In this document: piece by piece, positions 51,801-60,284 of the stretch
How positions within the stretch are numbered: the first letter of the stretch is position 1
Layout: every line of letters begins with the position of its first letter
Assembly: GCA_977017575.1 (NCBI GenBank)
Contig: CDRNVI010000017.1
Location: forward strand, 1 to 64,000
Direction of reading: 5' to 3'
From: Paramoeba atlantica
Lineage: Eukaryota; Discosea
DNA length: 64,000 nucleotides
Position numbers and translations under genes: made by a program
The notes under the pieces: generated by a model
Databases searched by the model: none
What the model saw: only the letters and a program-made list of their open reading frames with translations
What the model was told of the DNA's origin: nothing

Positions 51801-53003
51801 TCTGTTGCAAATACATATGTGATCCAATTGCCGCAAGACTCTCTTTGGCTTCTTGACGTTCGTTTGTTTTTCACTCTTTGGTGTGTTGTTTGGCAATTCG
51901 CATGTCCATGTTCGGCTGCTTGGACAGAGAGCATGAGCAGATTTGCATCCGATTGAACACAATAATCCCTTGAAACGTGCAATTGCATGTGGATCTAAAT
52001 CCTTATTGGTCAAAAGTGTAAGTGGTGAGTTAAAGTCACCTAGAACGAAGAGAGGTCTGTGTAAATTGTTCTCCCGAATTCCTGCGCAGCAGGATTCTAC
52101 ATCCCCATGGAACTCTGTAATCTCTGTCTCGGCAGAGTCTCTAGTAGGAGAATAAACGTTGACAATGTGTCCAACTCCGTCCTCCATTTCAAATTCGCTT
52201 ACCATGATTCGCTCAGTCAGTTTTGAAACATTAATCAGTGGAGTGCTGCTAATAACACCCATTCCATTATATGCGTCTTTAGCGCGAGCCGATGTGAGGT
52301 AAAGATGATAATCCGTTTTCCGGTAACGTACTTTGCGATGTAGGACTTCAGCCATTTCGGTAGATGAAAACCTGTAGCGCGTCTCCTGCATACATAGTAT
52401 ATGAACTCCTTTCCGATTCATAAAACCAATCACCTCATACAGATGAGCACTTTTTCGTAGAGAAAATTCATCATCACCCTTCAGCTTTAGAGTAGTCACG
52501 TTTAATGTTGCAATGCTGAGCATTTTCTTCACAGCGAGGTCTCTTGGACCCTCCGAGTCGCGTAGAAAACGTTTGCCAGACTGTTTCCTCGATTTGCGAT
52601 GTCGCTTTTTCTTGCGACAGACATCCCTAGGCACTCGCAGACGTGCTGCACACAGTACTACTACTGGATTATAAGGCGGAAAAGGAAGTGTTTCACGCGG
52701 ACGTTGAGCATAGCGCACTCGCCAACGACCATCATTACGAGGATATCCTGCACGGAAAGGACTCCAACGTTCAACGACCCCCTCCCATAGCTTAAAATCT
52801 GATGTATTCTCGAGCCTCCATACAACTGCCAGTTCGCACCCAGAAGACATCTGCCGCGCTAGTTGGCGCAACGACCTCGCGCGGAGTTTAGCAGGCCTTG
52901 ATTTACCCACAGAAGGATAGAACAAAACCCCCCGATCAAGCGTGGAACGCGAGAGAAGATTCATGATTTCAGTGGACTCTCGTGGCCCGGACGCGTCCGC
53001 CAT
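48870..53003 (-). CDS. I3 polyprotein: APE endonuclease, RT and RNase H
   Basis: Intact 1377-codon ORF starting MADASG, the same start as I4 (MADASG). The N-terminal module AVVWRLEN...LWEGVVERW...LPFPP is about residues 60-125. APE: IATLNVTTL, MQETR, VNVYSPT, GDFNSP and LDHICIC. RT: IPIPKKGDL..SNWRPI, FIDFAKAFPS (motif A), ILQGDVLAPY (motif B) and IDFADDIVLF (motif C, FADD). RNase H: FYTDGS, ERAEL, HTDSCY and KSHSGNPWNEAAD. The basic tail ends GGGRGTPK. It is the same subfamily group as I1/I4 but clearly diverged. No frame breaks; a good candidate for an active copy. Confidence 0.92.
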   Translation of the reverse strand: MADASGPRESTEIMNLLSRSTLDRGVLFYPSVGKSRPAKLRARSLRQLARQMSSGCELAVVWRLENTSDFKLWEGVVERWSPFRAGYPRNDGRWRVRYAQRPRETLPFPPYNPVVVLCAARLRVPRDVCRKKKRHRKSRKQSGKRFLRDSEGPRDLAVKKMLSIATLNVTTLKLKGDDEFSLRKSAHLYEVIGFMNRKGVHILCMQETRYRFSSTEMAEVLHRKVRYRKTDYHLYLTSARAKDAYNGMGVISSTPLINVSKLTERIMVSEFEMEDGVGHIVNVYSPTRDSAETEITEFHGDVESCCAGIRENNLHRPLFVLGDFNSPLTLLTNKDLDPHAIARFKGLLCSIGCKSAHALCPSSRTWTCELPNNTPKSEKQTNVKKPKRVLRQLDHICICNRFASAIQRHKVIMAPIPTTHCCEQALVKIKWKSSTSKASKIIPWFQLRDETKRAEYVKNVHKKYEQNSDAPTKWTALSKCILQAARELHRPQKRNSDRKPARESMAHGLRELYQQSKSIATFKSLVKEHRAEVETEITNECVELEKSIKKNHSNPWRTLRQVCGTYRVSFTTPGNAKKNKLQEVRKHFMNFTGYDRGDPNISFNEVHLPFIPISDGKFTAEELFYSLSHFGKNRAPGGDGIPMEALQAISTHQDFRDLLLELINEVHETGVTEASWKVILQIPIPKKGDLSQLSNWRPICLVNSIVKLMNFMILTRIRPSVEPLLRDNQYGFRQNRSTAGAQTIMNEIKSKAFRNKGVCVAFIDFAKAFPSVSFAAIKASLKAFHVGVRLSEMIMSLYSNLKGVVRTPFGITDSFPITTGILQGDVLAPYLFVMVMDRILNKSLDLENRGLLLSSSGTRKRNLQEKRISDIDFADDIVLFSDTKEGLQEMIDETSKDASLANLKIAVGVTKTAWIPFGKVAGSNKNLQTKELEKVPRVDSYRHLGHLQDNETSSTIKDRLKLAWSSFARMRGIWISSLSSHLKLRLYDVLIYPILNFGSGALHISQKMLRSIDVEINTMRRIASQCNKLDEYGFCYPTDSLYVNTSRFSTIHKVQRAKLTGHMLRHSSNYRELVQWRHKSNSRRPSPSEACISDLGITLEEALVYATDREHWFRLTEKLKLSLEPVVDYERATTKKWKALKATAIKNKSYKELQFIEESSVPFPKLKSIHFYTDGSVRVLRGTQTVRSGAGVVFLKIKGDPDYYSIPLEVGTSERAELLAFREAISKIPEGSLSCVFHTDSCYVWQYFHSLRSRFRVVGYIGIANGDLMDQIDHKLRALKGQGVQIYMCKVKSHSGNPWNEAADSLALSASRKKVSEPEIKRRKSSNSQTTAQQFAKRNAKSQRAVKASSAPKREAEERVVIRQKVTRTGGGRGTPK

Positions 53004-53017
53004 TTTATCAAATTAAA

Positions 53018-54079
53018 TTAATAAAAAGGTTGATCTTAATAAAAAGGTTGATCTTAATAAAAAGGTTGATCTTAATAAAAAGGTTGATCTTAATAAAAAG
53101 GTTGATCTTAATAAAAAGGTTGATCTTAATAAAAAGGTTGATCTTAATAAAAAGGTTGATCTTAATAAAAAGGTTGATCTTAATAAAAAGGTTGATCTTA
53201 ATAAAAAGGTTGATCTTAATAAAAAGGTTGATCTTAATAAAAAGGTTGATCTTAATAAAAAGGTTGATCTTAATAAAAAGGTTGATCTTAATAAAAAGGT
53301 TGATCTTAATAAAAATGTTGATCTTAATAAAAAGGTTGATCTTAATAAAAAGGTTGATCTTAATAAAAAGGTTGATCTTAATAAAAAGGTTGATCTTAAT
53401 AAAAAGGTTGATCTTAATAAAAAGGTTGATCTTAATAAAAAGGTTGATCTTAATAAAAAGGTTGATCTTAATAAAAAGGTTGATCTTAATAAAAAGGTTG
53501 ATCTTAATAAAAAGGTTGATCTTAATAAAAAGGTTGATCTTAATAAAAAGGTTGATCTTAATAAAAAGGTTGATCTTAATAAAAAGGTTGATCTTAATAA
53601 AAAGGTTGATCTTAATAAAAAGGTTGATCTTAATAAAAAGGTTGATCTTAATAAAAAGGTTGATCTTAATAAAAAGGTTGATCTTAATAAAAAGGTTGAT
53701 CTTAATAAAAAGGTTGATCTTAATAAAAAGGTTGATCTTAATAAAAAGGTTGATCTTAATAAAAAGGTTGATCTTAATAAAAAGGTTGATCTTAATAAAA
53801 AGGTTGATCTTAATAAAAAGGTTGATCTTAATAAAAAGGTTGATCTTAATAAAAAGGTTGATCTTAATAAAAAGGTTGATCTTAATAAAAAGGTTGATCT
53901 TAATAAAAAGGTTGATCTTAATAAAAAGGTTGATCTTAATAAAAAGGTTGATCTTAATAAAAAGGTTGATCTTAATAAAAAGGTTGATCTTAATAAAAAG
54001 GTTGATCTTAATAAAAAGGTTGATCTTAATAAAAAGGTTGATCTTAATAAAAAGGTTGATCTTAATAAAAAGGTTGATC
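53018..54079 (-). repeat. 59 tandem copies of an 18-bp unit at the I3 5' end
   Basis: Unit ttaataaaaaggttgatc (plus strand), exactly 59 units over 1062 bp, almost all identical (one g-to-t near 53313). It starts 14 bp upstream of the I3 ATG and ends inside the right target-site duplication. As 18 is a multiple of three, both strands stay open and give long meaningless ORFs. It could act as a reiterated promoter or 5' UTR. Confidence 0.95.
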
Positions 54080-54091
54080 CTGAAGGGGATC
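54078..54091 (+). repeat. Target-site duplication of I3, right copy
   Basis: TCCTGAAGGGGATC, identical to 48649-48662; its first two bases are also the last of the repeat array. Confidence 0.9.
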
Positions 54092-54669
54092 ACGCACTCG
54101 TGTGCAAACATGGACAAGGTATAATAAACCGGCACAATTCCCTGGTTGAACATTTTTCCTCCTTCTGCGGGCATGCCTCTTTGGCACCCCAACGAGAGCA
54201 CAGTCTTGGCAATCGAGGTCCCGGAGGGGGGCTCACCAGGCCAGGCGATGTGTTTCTCCCCACGTATTCCAAGGCTAAAGGCATGGTCCTTGATTTTGCA
54301 GTTACCCACGCTCAGCAAACTAAATACACGGACAAAGTTCGTAACGCTAGCTGGGTAGCTGCAGGATCATTCGCCGAGCACTACGCCGCGGAAAAAAAGG
54401 TGCACCAACGGTTGGAGGCTGAGGAAGCAGGCCATGAATTCACAGCCATGGTGGTAGAGAGCTATGGCTCCTGGAGCGTGAGCGCAACGTCCGTTCTAAA
54501 GGGAGTCGGAAAGAGGCGGGCACAGGCCTCAAATGGGACCCTTACGGAAGAGCAGGCTACAAATAAATTGTATGCCGAATTGAATGTGACCCTCATGCGA
54601 GCACAAGCTCGTATGATGGTTACACGCATGGCTGTGCCCGACCCGAACGAGCCCATCACGGAAGGATAG
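54092..54669 (+). pseudogene. A10 polyprotein, endonuclease part after I3
   Basis: It continues the REL domain: HALVCKHG..IINRHN, EHSLGNRGPGGGLTRPGD (about 54240), VLDFAVTH (about 54288), NASWVAAGSFAEHYA, MVVESYGSWS and the C-terminus ...PDPNEPITEG with TAG 54667-54669. Joined to 48662 the lengths are in frame (1321 codons in all). It contains the PD and D-x-T catalytic parts, so A10 cannot make an active nuclease while I3 is present. Confidence 0.88.
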
Positions 54670-54711
54670 TGTCGGACCCAACGGATCCTATGGTGGTGAC
54701 ATAGGCCACGG

Positions 54712-54937
54712 GTGCTGGTCGGGTCGACAGAGTCTATGCTCACGCCTAGCCCGCGAGGGCTAGGTACCCCAAGTGAGGTAGTACACGGGTAGTGAATCTC
54801 CTCCCCGTCGACCAGCATCCTGTTTCGCGACCGTGTCGCTGTCGACACAGGCCCGCGCCTGCGCCCTCCCATATAGCAAGGGAAGGGTTCACAAGTCAGG
54901 CCGTGGAGTGGTCGAAAGACCCGGTCCGGAACGCGCG
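54712..54937 (+). promoter_or_regulatory. Family A 3' UTR structured RNA, A10 copy
   Basis: 226 nt. Closing stem here is GTGCTGGTC / GACCAGCAT (T-A pair where other copies have T-G). All other stems match the A1 copy. Confidence 0.8.
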
Positions 54938-55113
54938 AATGGATTGGGTCTGTATTGCTTGTTTTAGTTTTTACTGTTTCTTGTTTGTAGTATATACTTA
55001 GGGGAGATTAAATTGCTAGTTTTGGGCTGAGAAAAAACAAAAGGTACATCTGTGGAAACAAAAAGAATTGCTAATTTGATTGCTTGTTTTCAACTCAAAA
55101 AAAAAAAAAAAAA

Positions 55114-55318
55114 GACACGTGTGTTTCGTGGCCTCCACGTCTCCCACCCTCGTACGGCAACCAAAAGTATTTATTACTGCTAACGGGGTGGGAGCGGAGG
55201 TGCAGGACCATACGGGCCTGGGTGCATGCGGATCGGTGAGTGGGGTAGGGAGTGAGGGAAGGGAAGTACGAGAGGGCTAAGAGGAGTAGGTGTGGAAAGT
55301 AAAAAAAAAAAAAAAAAA
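55114..55318 (+). other. Short poly(A)-ended tail of unknown element
   Basis: 187 bp, GC-rich and then purine-rich (gtgagtggggtagggagtgaggg), beginning with G after the A10 poly(A) and ending in 18 A's (55301-55318). The purine-rich end resembles the tails of A5 and A11. No gene. Confidence 0.6.
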
Positions 55319-55356
55319 CTCTTTAACGATAAAGATACAGTTTCTGTACCTTGTTG
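55319..55356 (+). other. Spliced-leader-like exon at the A11 5' end
   Basis: Poly(A) then CTCTTTAACG...CAGTTTCTGTACCTTGTTG, followed by AATTTTTTCT. The 5' edge has two extra bases relative to A3; the 3' edge is exact. Confidence 0.78.
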
Positions 55357-55400
55357 AATTTTTTCTATTTCATCTCTTTCCGAGGTACGGGTTAATTTTT

Positions 55401-56168
55401 ATGTCTGGTATCATCCCCCCCGCAGACACACTTCCTCCCATAGACGACAACAGCGGAAATCCGGACCACGAAGCCGAAGCCATGGAGACGGACGACAAAT
55501 GCTTAGAAATTAATGGCAGAACTCACCGACCGGGGTCTTGGGACCAATTTAAAGGAAACGAACATTTAATCACGGGGACGAGCACATACCATGAAGACCT
55601 TTACACGACCCCCATCCCTCAGAATATTCCTGAAGATTGGATCCGCCGAACGAACGCGATCGTAGGTGGGGTTAATGAAACACCGGACACAGGTCACACG
55701 GAGGTCGAAAATGAAGAGATGCAACACTCCGCTGTTATCAGGCAAGTAACGCCAGCGAAGAAGACGAAAGAGGCTTTGAATGCTACACAGCATCTAAGTA
55801 CACCACTCAAAACTGCTCTATCCGCCCAAGCACGTAGCAATGAGGACATTAAAGGTCACTCCAAGAAAACCCCTACTCCACGGAGAAATAAGCTCATCCG
55901 ATACCGGGTAGACCCAGAGACACCTTCACTCTTGCATCCTTATGAACTTATTCCGGGTCCATCTCAAGAGCAACCAGGAAGAAGACACGAAACCCAGAAT
56001 ATTGAAAACGCTGGCGTTAGCCTCGCTGAGCCCAACTCATTGTCCCAAGGAAAGTCTGCCGCGCTCCGAGAGTGCCCGGCCCAGGGATGTTCATGGCGCA
56101 GTCCGTCGCATGGCGGATCCTGGCAAGCCTTCTATAACCATGTCGCATGCCGGCACGGTAACAGCATC
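55401..56168 (+). CDS. A11 polyprotein, N-terminal part before I4
   Basis: ATG 55401 is the first after the SL. It has GSWDQFKGN...STYHEDLYTT (about 39-66), ETPDTGH...EEMQHSAV and a basic linker, and ends inside the first finger region (CPAQGCSW...H...H, about 225-250). The 256 codons are an exact multiple of three, and I4's 24-nt leader has no in-frame stop. The frame therefore runs on into the I4 ORF, giving one 1627-codon open frame from 55401 to 60284. Confidence 0.88.
56156..56168 (+). repeat. Target-site duplication of I4, left copy
   Basis: CGGTAACAGCATC, repeated at 60485-60497. Confidence 0.9.
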
Positions 56169-56192
56169 AACCTTTTTGTAAAATTTTGCAAA

Positions 56193-59100
56193 ATGGCGGA
56201 TGCGTCCGGTGCGCAGGAGTCCACGCGCATTATGAATCTTCTTTTGCGTTCCACGCTTGATCGGGGGGACTTGTTTCGTCCTCACAAGGGCGGGAGGAGT
56301 CCTGCTAAGCTCCGCGCGAGGTCGTTGAGACAGTTGTTGCTGCGTATGGAAAAGGGGGCGAGGCTGGCAGTGGTGTGGAGATACGGGTATAGTGATGATT
56401 TGAAGTTGTGGGAGGGGGTCGTCGAACGATGGCTTGGCTTGTGGCGCATTCGATACACCGAGCGCCCGCGTGAAACACTTCCGTTTCCCCCTTTAAGTCC
56501 TTTGATCGTTCTCTGCGCTGCTCGTGTTTTCAAACCTTTTTCCCTGTCCAGCAGAAAAAAGCGACATCGCAAAAGTAGGGCATTGTCCGGCAAACGTGCT
56601 CTTCATGACTCGGAGGGTCCTAGAGGCCCCGCTGTGAAGGGAAAGCTTAACGTGGCAACCTTGAATGTGACTAGTCTAAAGCTAAAGGGTGAGGATGAGT
56701 TTAGTTTGAGAAAGTGCGGGCACCTGTATGAAGTACTTAATTTTATGAATATGAAAGGAATCAATATTCTGGGAATGCAGGAGACAAGGTACAGATTTTC
56801 GTCTTCTGAAAAGTCGGAGGTACTTTGCCGCAAAGTACAATACCAGAATTCGGAATATTTCTTCAACCTCATTACAGCTCGCGCGAAGGATGCGTACAAT
56901 GGAATGGGCATCGTAAGCTCAATGCCTATGTCCAAGGTATTTCGAGTAAGTGAAAGGATCATGGTTGGTGAATTTGAGATGGAAGACGGAGTTGGGACAG
57001 TTGTTAATGTTTATGCTCCTACAAGAGATTCTTCGGAACTCGCGCTATCAACATTTTACGGAGATTTAGAAAAGTGTTGCACAAAAGCATTAGAAAACAA
57101 TCTGCGACGCCCTCTTTTCGTGATAGGAGATTTCAACGCCCCCTTAACGCTTATATCAAACAAAGAAATGGACCCACTGGCTGTTGCTCGTCTCAAAGGT
57201 CTTTCCTGTGCTATGGGATGCAAATCCGCGCATAGTCTGTGCCCTAGTAGTAGGAAGTGGACGTGTGAGCTGCCAAACAAAACTTTGCGTCAATTGGATC
57301 ATATATTTATAAGCAGCCGATTCGCATCAGCCATTCAGCGCCACAAGGTCGTAAAGGCACCAGTTCCCACAACGCACTGCTGTGTAATTGCCAGTGTAAA
57401 AATTAAATGGAGAGCAGTAAACCCGAAAGCTGCAAATAATTATCTCTCTTGGGCCTTTCTTCGAAACAGTGAAAATCTTCAAGCATTTATTACCAAAGTT
57501 CACTCTCAATCTGAGAAGGGGGGTAATATCAAGCAAGGGTGGGAACGACTTTCGAACAGTATAATAACCGCCGCCAAAAATTTTAAGAAGCCACAAAAAC
57601 GTACGATAAACAGAGAACCTATTAAGCATGTGAAGATAAATAACCTGCGGGGCCTTTATCAGAGAAGCAGACAGAAGACTACGTTTAATGAGTTAATAAA
57701 AGAACATAAAAAAGATATTGAACAGACCATTTCGGAAGAATGCTTAGAACTTGAGAACAAGCTTCGCAAGAATCACTCAAATCCATGGAGAACTCTTCGG
57801 CAAATATGTGGACAATACCGTACTCAGTTCAATACAAATGGTGAGACGCGTGATATGAAACTACAAGCGATCCGTGAACATTTCTTAAAATTCAGTAATT
57901 ATGATGCAGGAGATCCAAATATCAGTTTCGACCCTATTCCACCATTATTCGTGCCGATCGAGGATGGCCCATTTATTGTTGAGGAGTTGACTTTGTCAGT
58001 GAAGCATTTTGGGAGAGGACGAGCACCCGGAAGCGACGGAATACCTATGGAGGCACTACAAGCTATCGCAAGTCACGAAGTTCTAAGAGAGCAGCTTTTA
58101 GGTATAATAAACAAAGTTTATGAGACCGGGTCTACGGATGAAGCTTGGCGAATGACACTCCAGATACCCATACCAAAGAAAGGGGATCTCACTGACATTT
58201 CAAACTGGAGGCCGATATGTGTGGTGAATAGCGTTGTTAAACTGATGAATCACATGATTCTTTCACGCATTCGGCCCAGCGTAGAAGGTTTCCTACGCGA
58301 TAATCAGTATGGGTTTCGGCCAAACAGATCTACAGCTGGCGCCCAAATCATTATGAACGAGGTTAAAACCAAGGCTTTTCGAAAAGACGGAATAATGGTA
58401 GCCTTTGTAGATTTTGCTAAAGCATTTCCCTCCGTATCCTTTGCTGCTATAAAAGCCTGCCTAAATGCTTTCCGAGTTGGCAATCGATTGTCCACCACAA
58501 TCTTGTCCATCTATCGCGACTTGAAAGGAACAGTTCGAACGCCGTTTGGTAATACTGAACCTTTTCCAATCACCACAGGGATTCTACAAGGGGATGTATT
58601 AGCTCCCTATCTATTCGTTATGGTGATGGACAGGATTCTACACAAGGCTCTCGACGACGGATCAGATGGTGTTCTTCTGAAATCTAGAGGTACACGAAAG
58701 CGAGGGTTAAACGAAAAACGACTGAGTGATATCGATTATGCCGACGACGTCGCGCTATTTAGTGATTCGAGGGAAGGTTTGCAAAATATGATAAACAGCG
58801 TTTCTCGGGAAGCAGTCAAAGCTAATCTACGACTTGCGGTTGGTCAAACGAAAACTGCATGGATGTCTTTTGGTAAAGTTGCACGTTCCGAAAACGACCC
58901 CGTCATCTACAACAACAACTTGGAGGTACCAAAGGTGGGGTCATACAGGCATCTGGGGCAACGTCAAGATCAAGATTTTTCTTCCACTGTAAAAGATCGA
59001 TTAAAGCTTGCATGGGGATCACTCCATCGTTTAAATGGAATTTGGTCTTCTCCTCTAAGTGAAGGGATGAAACTTCGACTTTATGATGCCTTAGTTTACC

Positions 59101-60284
59101 CTGTGCTGAATTTTGGAATGGGAGCAGTTCATATTTCTCAAAAGGAGCTCCGTAAAATTGATATTGAGGTCAACACAATGAGAAGAATTGCCACCCGTTC
59201 AAACAAAGTTGATGAGTACGGGTTATGCTACCCCAACGCTTCTCTCTATGTTAATACCGACAGGTTTTCTCCTATTCATAAAGTACAGCGAGCAAAACTG
59301 GTGGGACATATGATCCGTCATTCTTCAGACTTTCGGGAACTGATTCAATGGAAACAACGTAGCAACGCTAGATTACCTTCCCCAAGTGAAGCTTGTGTTA
59401 AAGATCTTGGCATTACTATTGAACAAGCATTGGTTTACGCCATGGACCGCGAGCATTGGTTCAGAATTACAGAACAACTTCGTGACAACCTTGAACCAGC
59501 TGCAACCTATATAAAATCTGGCACGCAAAAGTGGAGAACCGCCGTCACAAAAGCCAAGAAGACTAAAGACTTGCGCGAGTTACAGTATATTGAAGAGTCA
59601 ACGGATCCTTTCCCTAACTTTAAAGCTATGCAGATATATACGGATGCTTCTATTAAGAGTATGGTTAGTTCTCAGGAAATTCGAAGTGGCGCTGGTATTG
59701 TGGTTATACCAACGAAAAAAGATCCAATAAGATGTTCAATCCCACTGGAAGTTACAACAATTGAGAGAGCAGAACTTCAATCGTTTTATTTAGCTCTCAA
59801 CAAATTGCCAGAAAATTCATGCGCGTGCTTGTTTCACACAGATTCGCATTACGTTTGGGACTTCTTTCACAATTTACGAAATAAACGGCGCATTGTGGGA
59901 TACACTGGGACAAAAAATGGCGACCTAATGTATGATGTGGACGCAAAGCTCAGGTTACTAAAATTCCATTCGTATAATATATATTTGTGCAAGGTAAAGG
60001 CGCACATTGGAAACAAATGGAATGAGGAGGCAGATGGTCTAGCACTTTTGGCATCACGAAAAGTGGCACGGGCTCCGACCCAAAAAAGGAGAAAAACAAC
60101 TGCTAACTCGGAGGATAGTGAGAATTCACAACCGTTATGGTCTTTGAAAGCCTTACTCAAAAGGAAGTCCCTTGGAAATAAGCAAGCACGAGACATTCCA
60201 TCATCCAAGCGCGAAGCTGAGGCGGAAGGGGTATTTCGAGGGAAGGTTGCGAGAGCTGGCGGTAATAGGAAACCGTCTAAGTAG
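56193..60284 (+). CDS. I4 polyprotein: APE endonuclease, RT and RNase H
   Basis: 1363 codons from ATG 56193 (MADASG), no breaks. N-terminal module AVVWRYG...LWEGVVERW...LPFPP (about 55-110). APE: NVATLN (about 153), MQETR (about 195), VNVYAPT, GDFNAP (about 311) and LDHIFIS (about 368). RT: IPIPKKGDL..SNWRPI, FVDFAKAFPS (about 737), ILQGDVLAPY (about 797) and IDYADDVALF (about 848). RNase H: IYTDAS (about 1148), ERAEL, HTDSHY (about 1215) and KAHIGNKWNEEAD (about 1268). A basic C-terminal tail follows (KRRK, LLKRKS). APE-RT-RNase H in one ORF is the ingi/I-clade plan. It could be translated from its own ATG or as a fusion with the A11 N-terminus. Confidence 0.93.
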   Translation: MADASGAQESTRIMNLLLRSTLDRGDLFRPHKGGRSPAKLRARSLRQLLLRMEKGARLAVVWRYGYSDDLKLWEGVVERWLGLWRIRYTERPRETLPFPPLSPLIVLCAARVFKPFSLSSRKKRHRKSRALSGKRALHDSEGPRGPAVKGKLNVATLNVTSLKLKGEDEFSLRKCGHLYEVLNFMNMKGINILGMQETRYRFSSSEKSEVLCRKVQYQNSEYFFNLITARAKDAYNGMGIVSSMPMSKVFRVSERIMVGEFEMEDGVGTVVNVYAPTRDSSELALSTFYGDLEKCCTKALENNLRRPLFVIGDFNAPLTLISNKEMDPLAVARLKGLSCAMGCKSAHSLCPSSRKWTCELPNKTLRQLDHIFISSRFASAIQRHKVVKAPVPTTHCCVIASVKIKWRAVNPKAANNYLSWAFLRNSENLQAFITKVHSQSEKGGNIKQGWERLSNSIITAAKNFKKPQKRTINREPIKHVKINNLRGLYQRSRQKTTFNELIKEHKKDIEQTISEECLELENKLRKNHSNPWRTLRQICGQYRTQFNTNGETRDMKLQAIREHFLKFSNYDAGDPNISFDPIPPLFVPIEDGPFIVEELTLSVKHFGRGRAPGSDGIPMEALQAIASHEVLREQLLGIINKVYETGSTDEAWRMTLQIPIPKKGDLTDISNWRPICVVNSVVKLMNHMILSRIRPSVEGFLRDNQYGFRPNRSTAGAQIIMNEVKTKAFRKDGIMVAFVDFAKAFPSVSFAAIKACLNAFRVGNRLSTTILSIYRDLKGTVRTPFGNTEPFPITTGILQGDVLAPYLFVMVMDRILHKALDDGSDGVLLKSRGTRKRGLNEKRLSDIDYADDVALFSDSREGLQNMINSVSREAVKANLRLAVGQTKTAWMSFGKVARSENDPVIYNNNLEVPKVGSYRHLGQRQDQDFSSTVKDRLKLAWGSLHRLNGIWSSPLSEGMKLRLYDALVYPVLNFGMGAVHISQKELRKIDIEVNTMRRIATRSNKVDEYGLCYPNASLYVNTDRFSPIHKVQRAKLVGHMIRHSSDFRELIQWKQRSNARLPSPSEACVKDLGITIEQALVYAMDREHWFRITEQLRDNLEPAATYIKSGTQKWRTAVTKAKKTKDLRELQYIEESTDPFPNFKAMQIYTDASIKSMVSSQEIRSGAGIVVIPTKKDPIRCSIPLEVTTIERAELQSFYLALNKLPENSCACLFHTDSHYVWDFFHNLRNKRRIVGYTGTKNGDLMYDVDAKLRLLKFHSYNIYLCKVKAHIGNKWNEEADGLALLASRKVARAPTQKRRKTTANSEDSENSQPLWSLKALLKRKSLGNKQARDIPSSKREAEAEGVFRGKVARAGGNRKPSK

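Larger units (their letters stand above)
48663..54077 (-). mobile_element. Family I LINE I3, antisense, full length with long 5' repeat array
   Basis: Bracketed by a 14-bp target-site duplication in A10. In sense: 59 tandem 18-bp units, a short leader, an intact 1377-codon ORF and a 207-bp 3' UTR with hairpin GCCGAC-TTT-GTCGGT and (GGATT)n tail. The GATC at the end of the repeat unit and the GGAT of the tail both overlap target bases, so each junction has 2-4 bp of microhomology. Confidence 0.92.
45195..55113 (+). mobile_element. Family A LINE copy A10, complete but split by I3
   Basis: SL, 42-nt 5' UTR, ORF in two parts (45275-48662 and 54092-54669), structured 3' UTR and 17 A's (55097-55113). 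Without I3 and one target-site copy the ORF is continuous, so the I3 insertion is the only visible lesion. It gives the intact version of the A1 subfamily. Confidence 0.9.

Noticed and set aside
53018-54079. CRISPR-like array
   Set aside because: The units are directly adjacent with no spacers, and the context is a eukaryotic LINE 5' end.
52982-54318. Long open frames on both strands made of LILIKR- or NLFIKI-type repeats
   Set aside because: They are the 18-bp satellite read in frame; a period divisible by three without stops gives open frames on both strands. Not genes.
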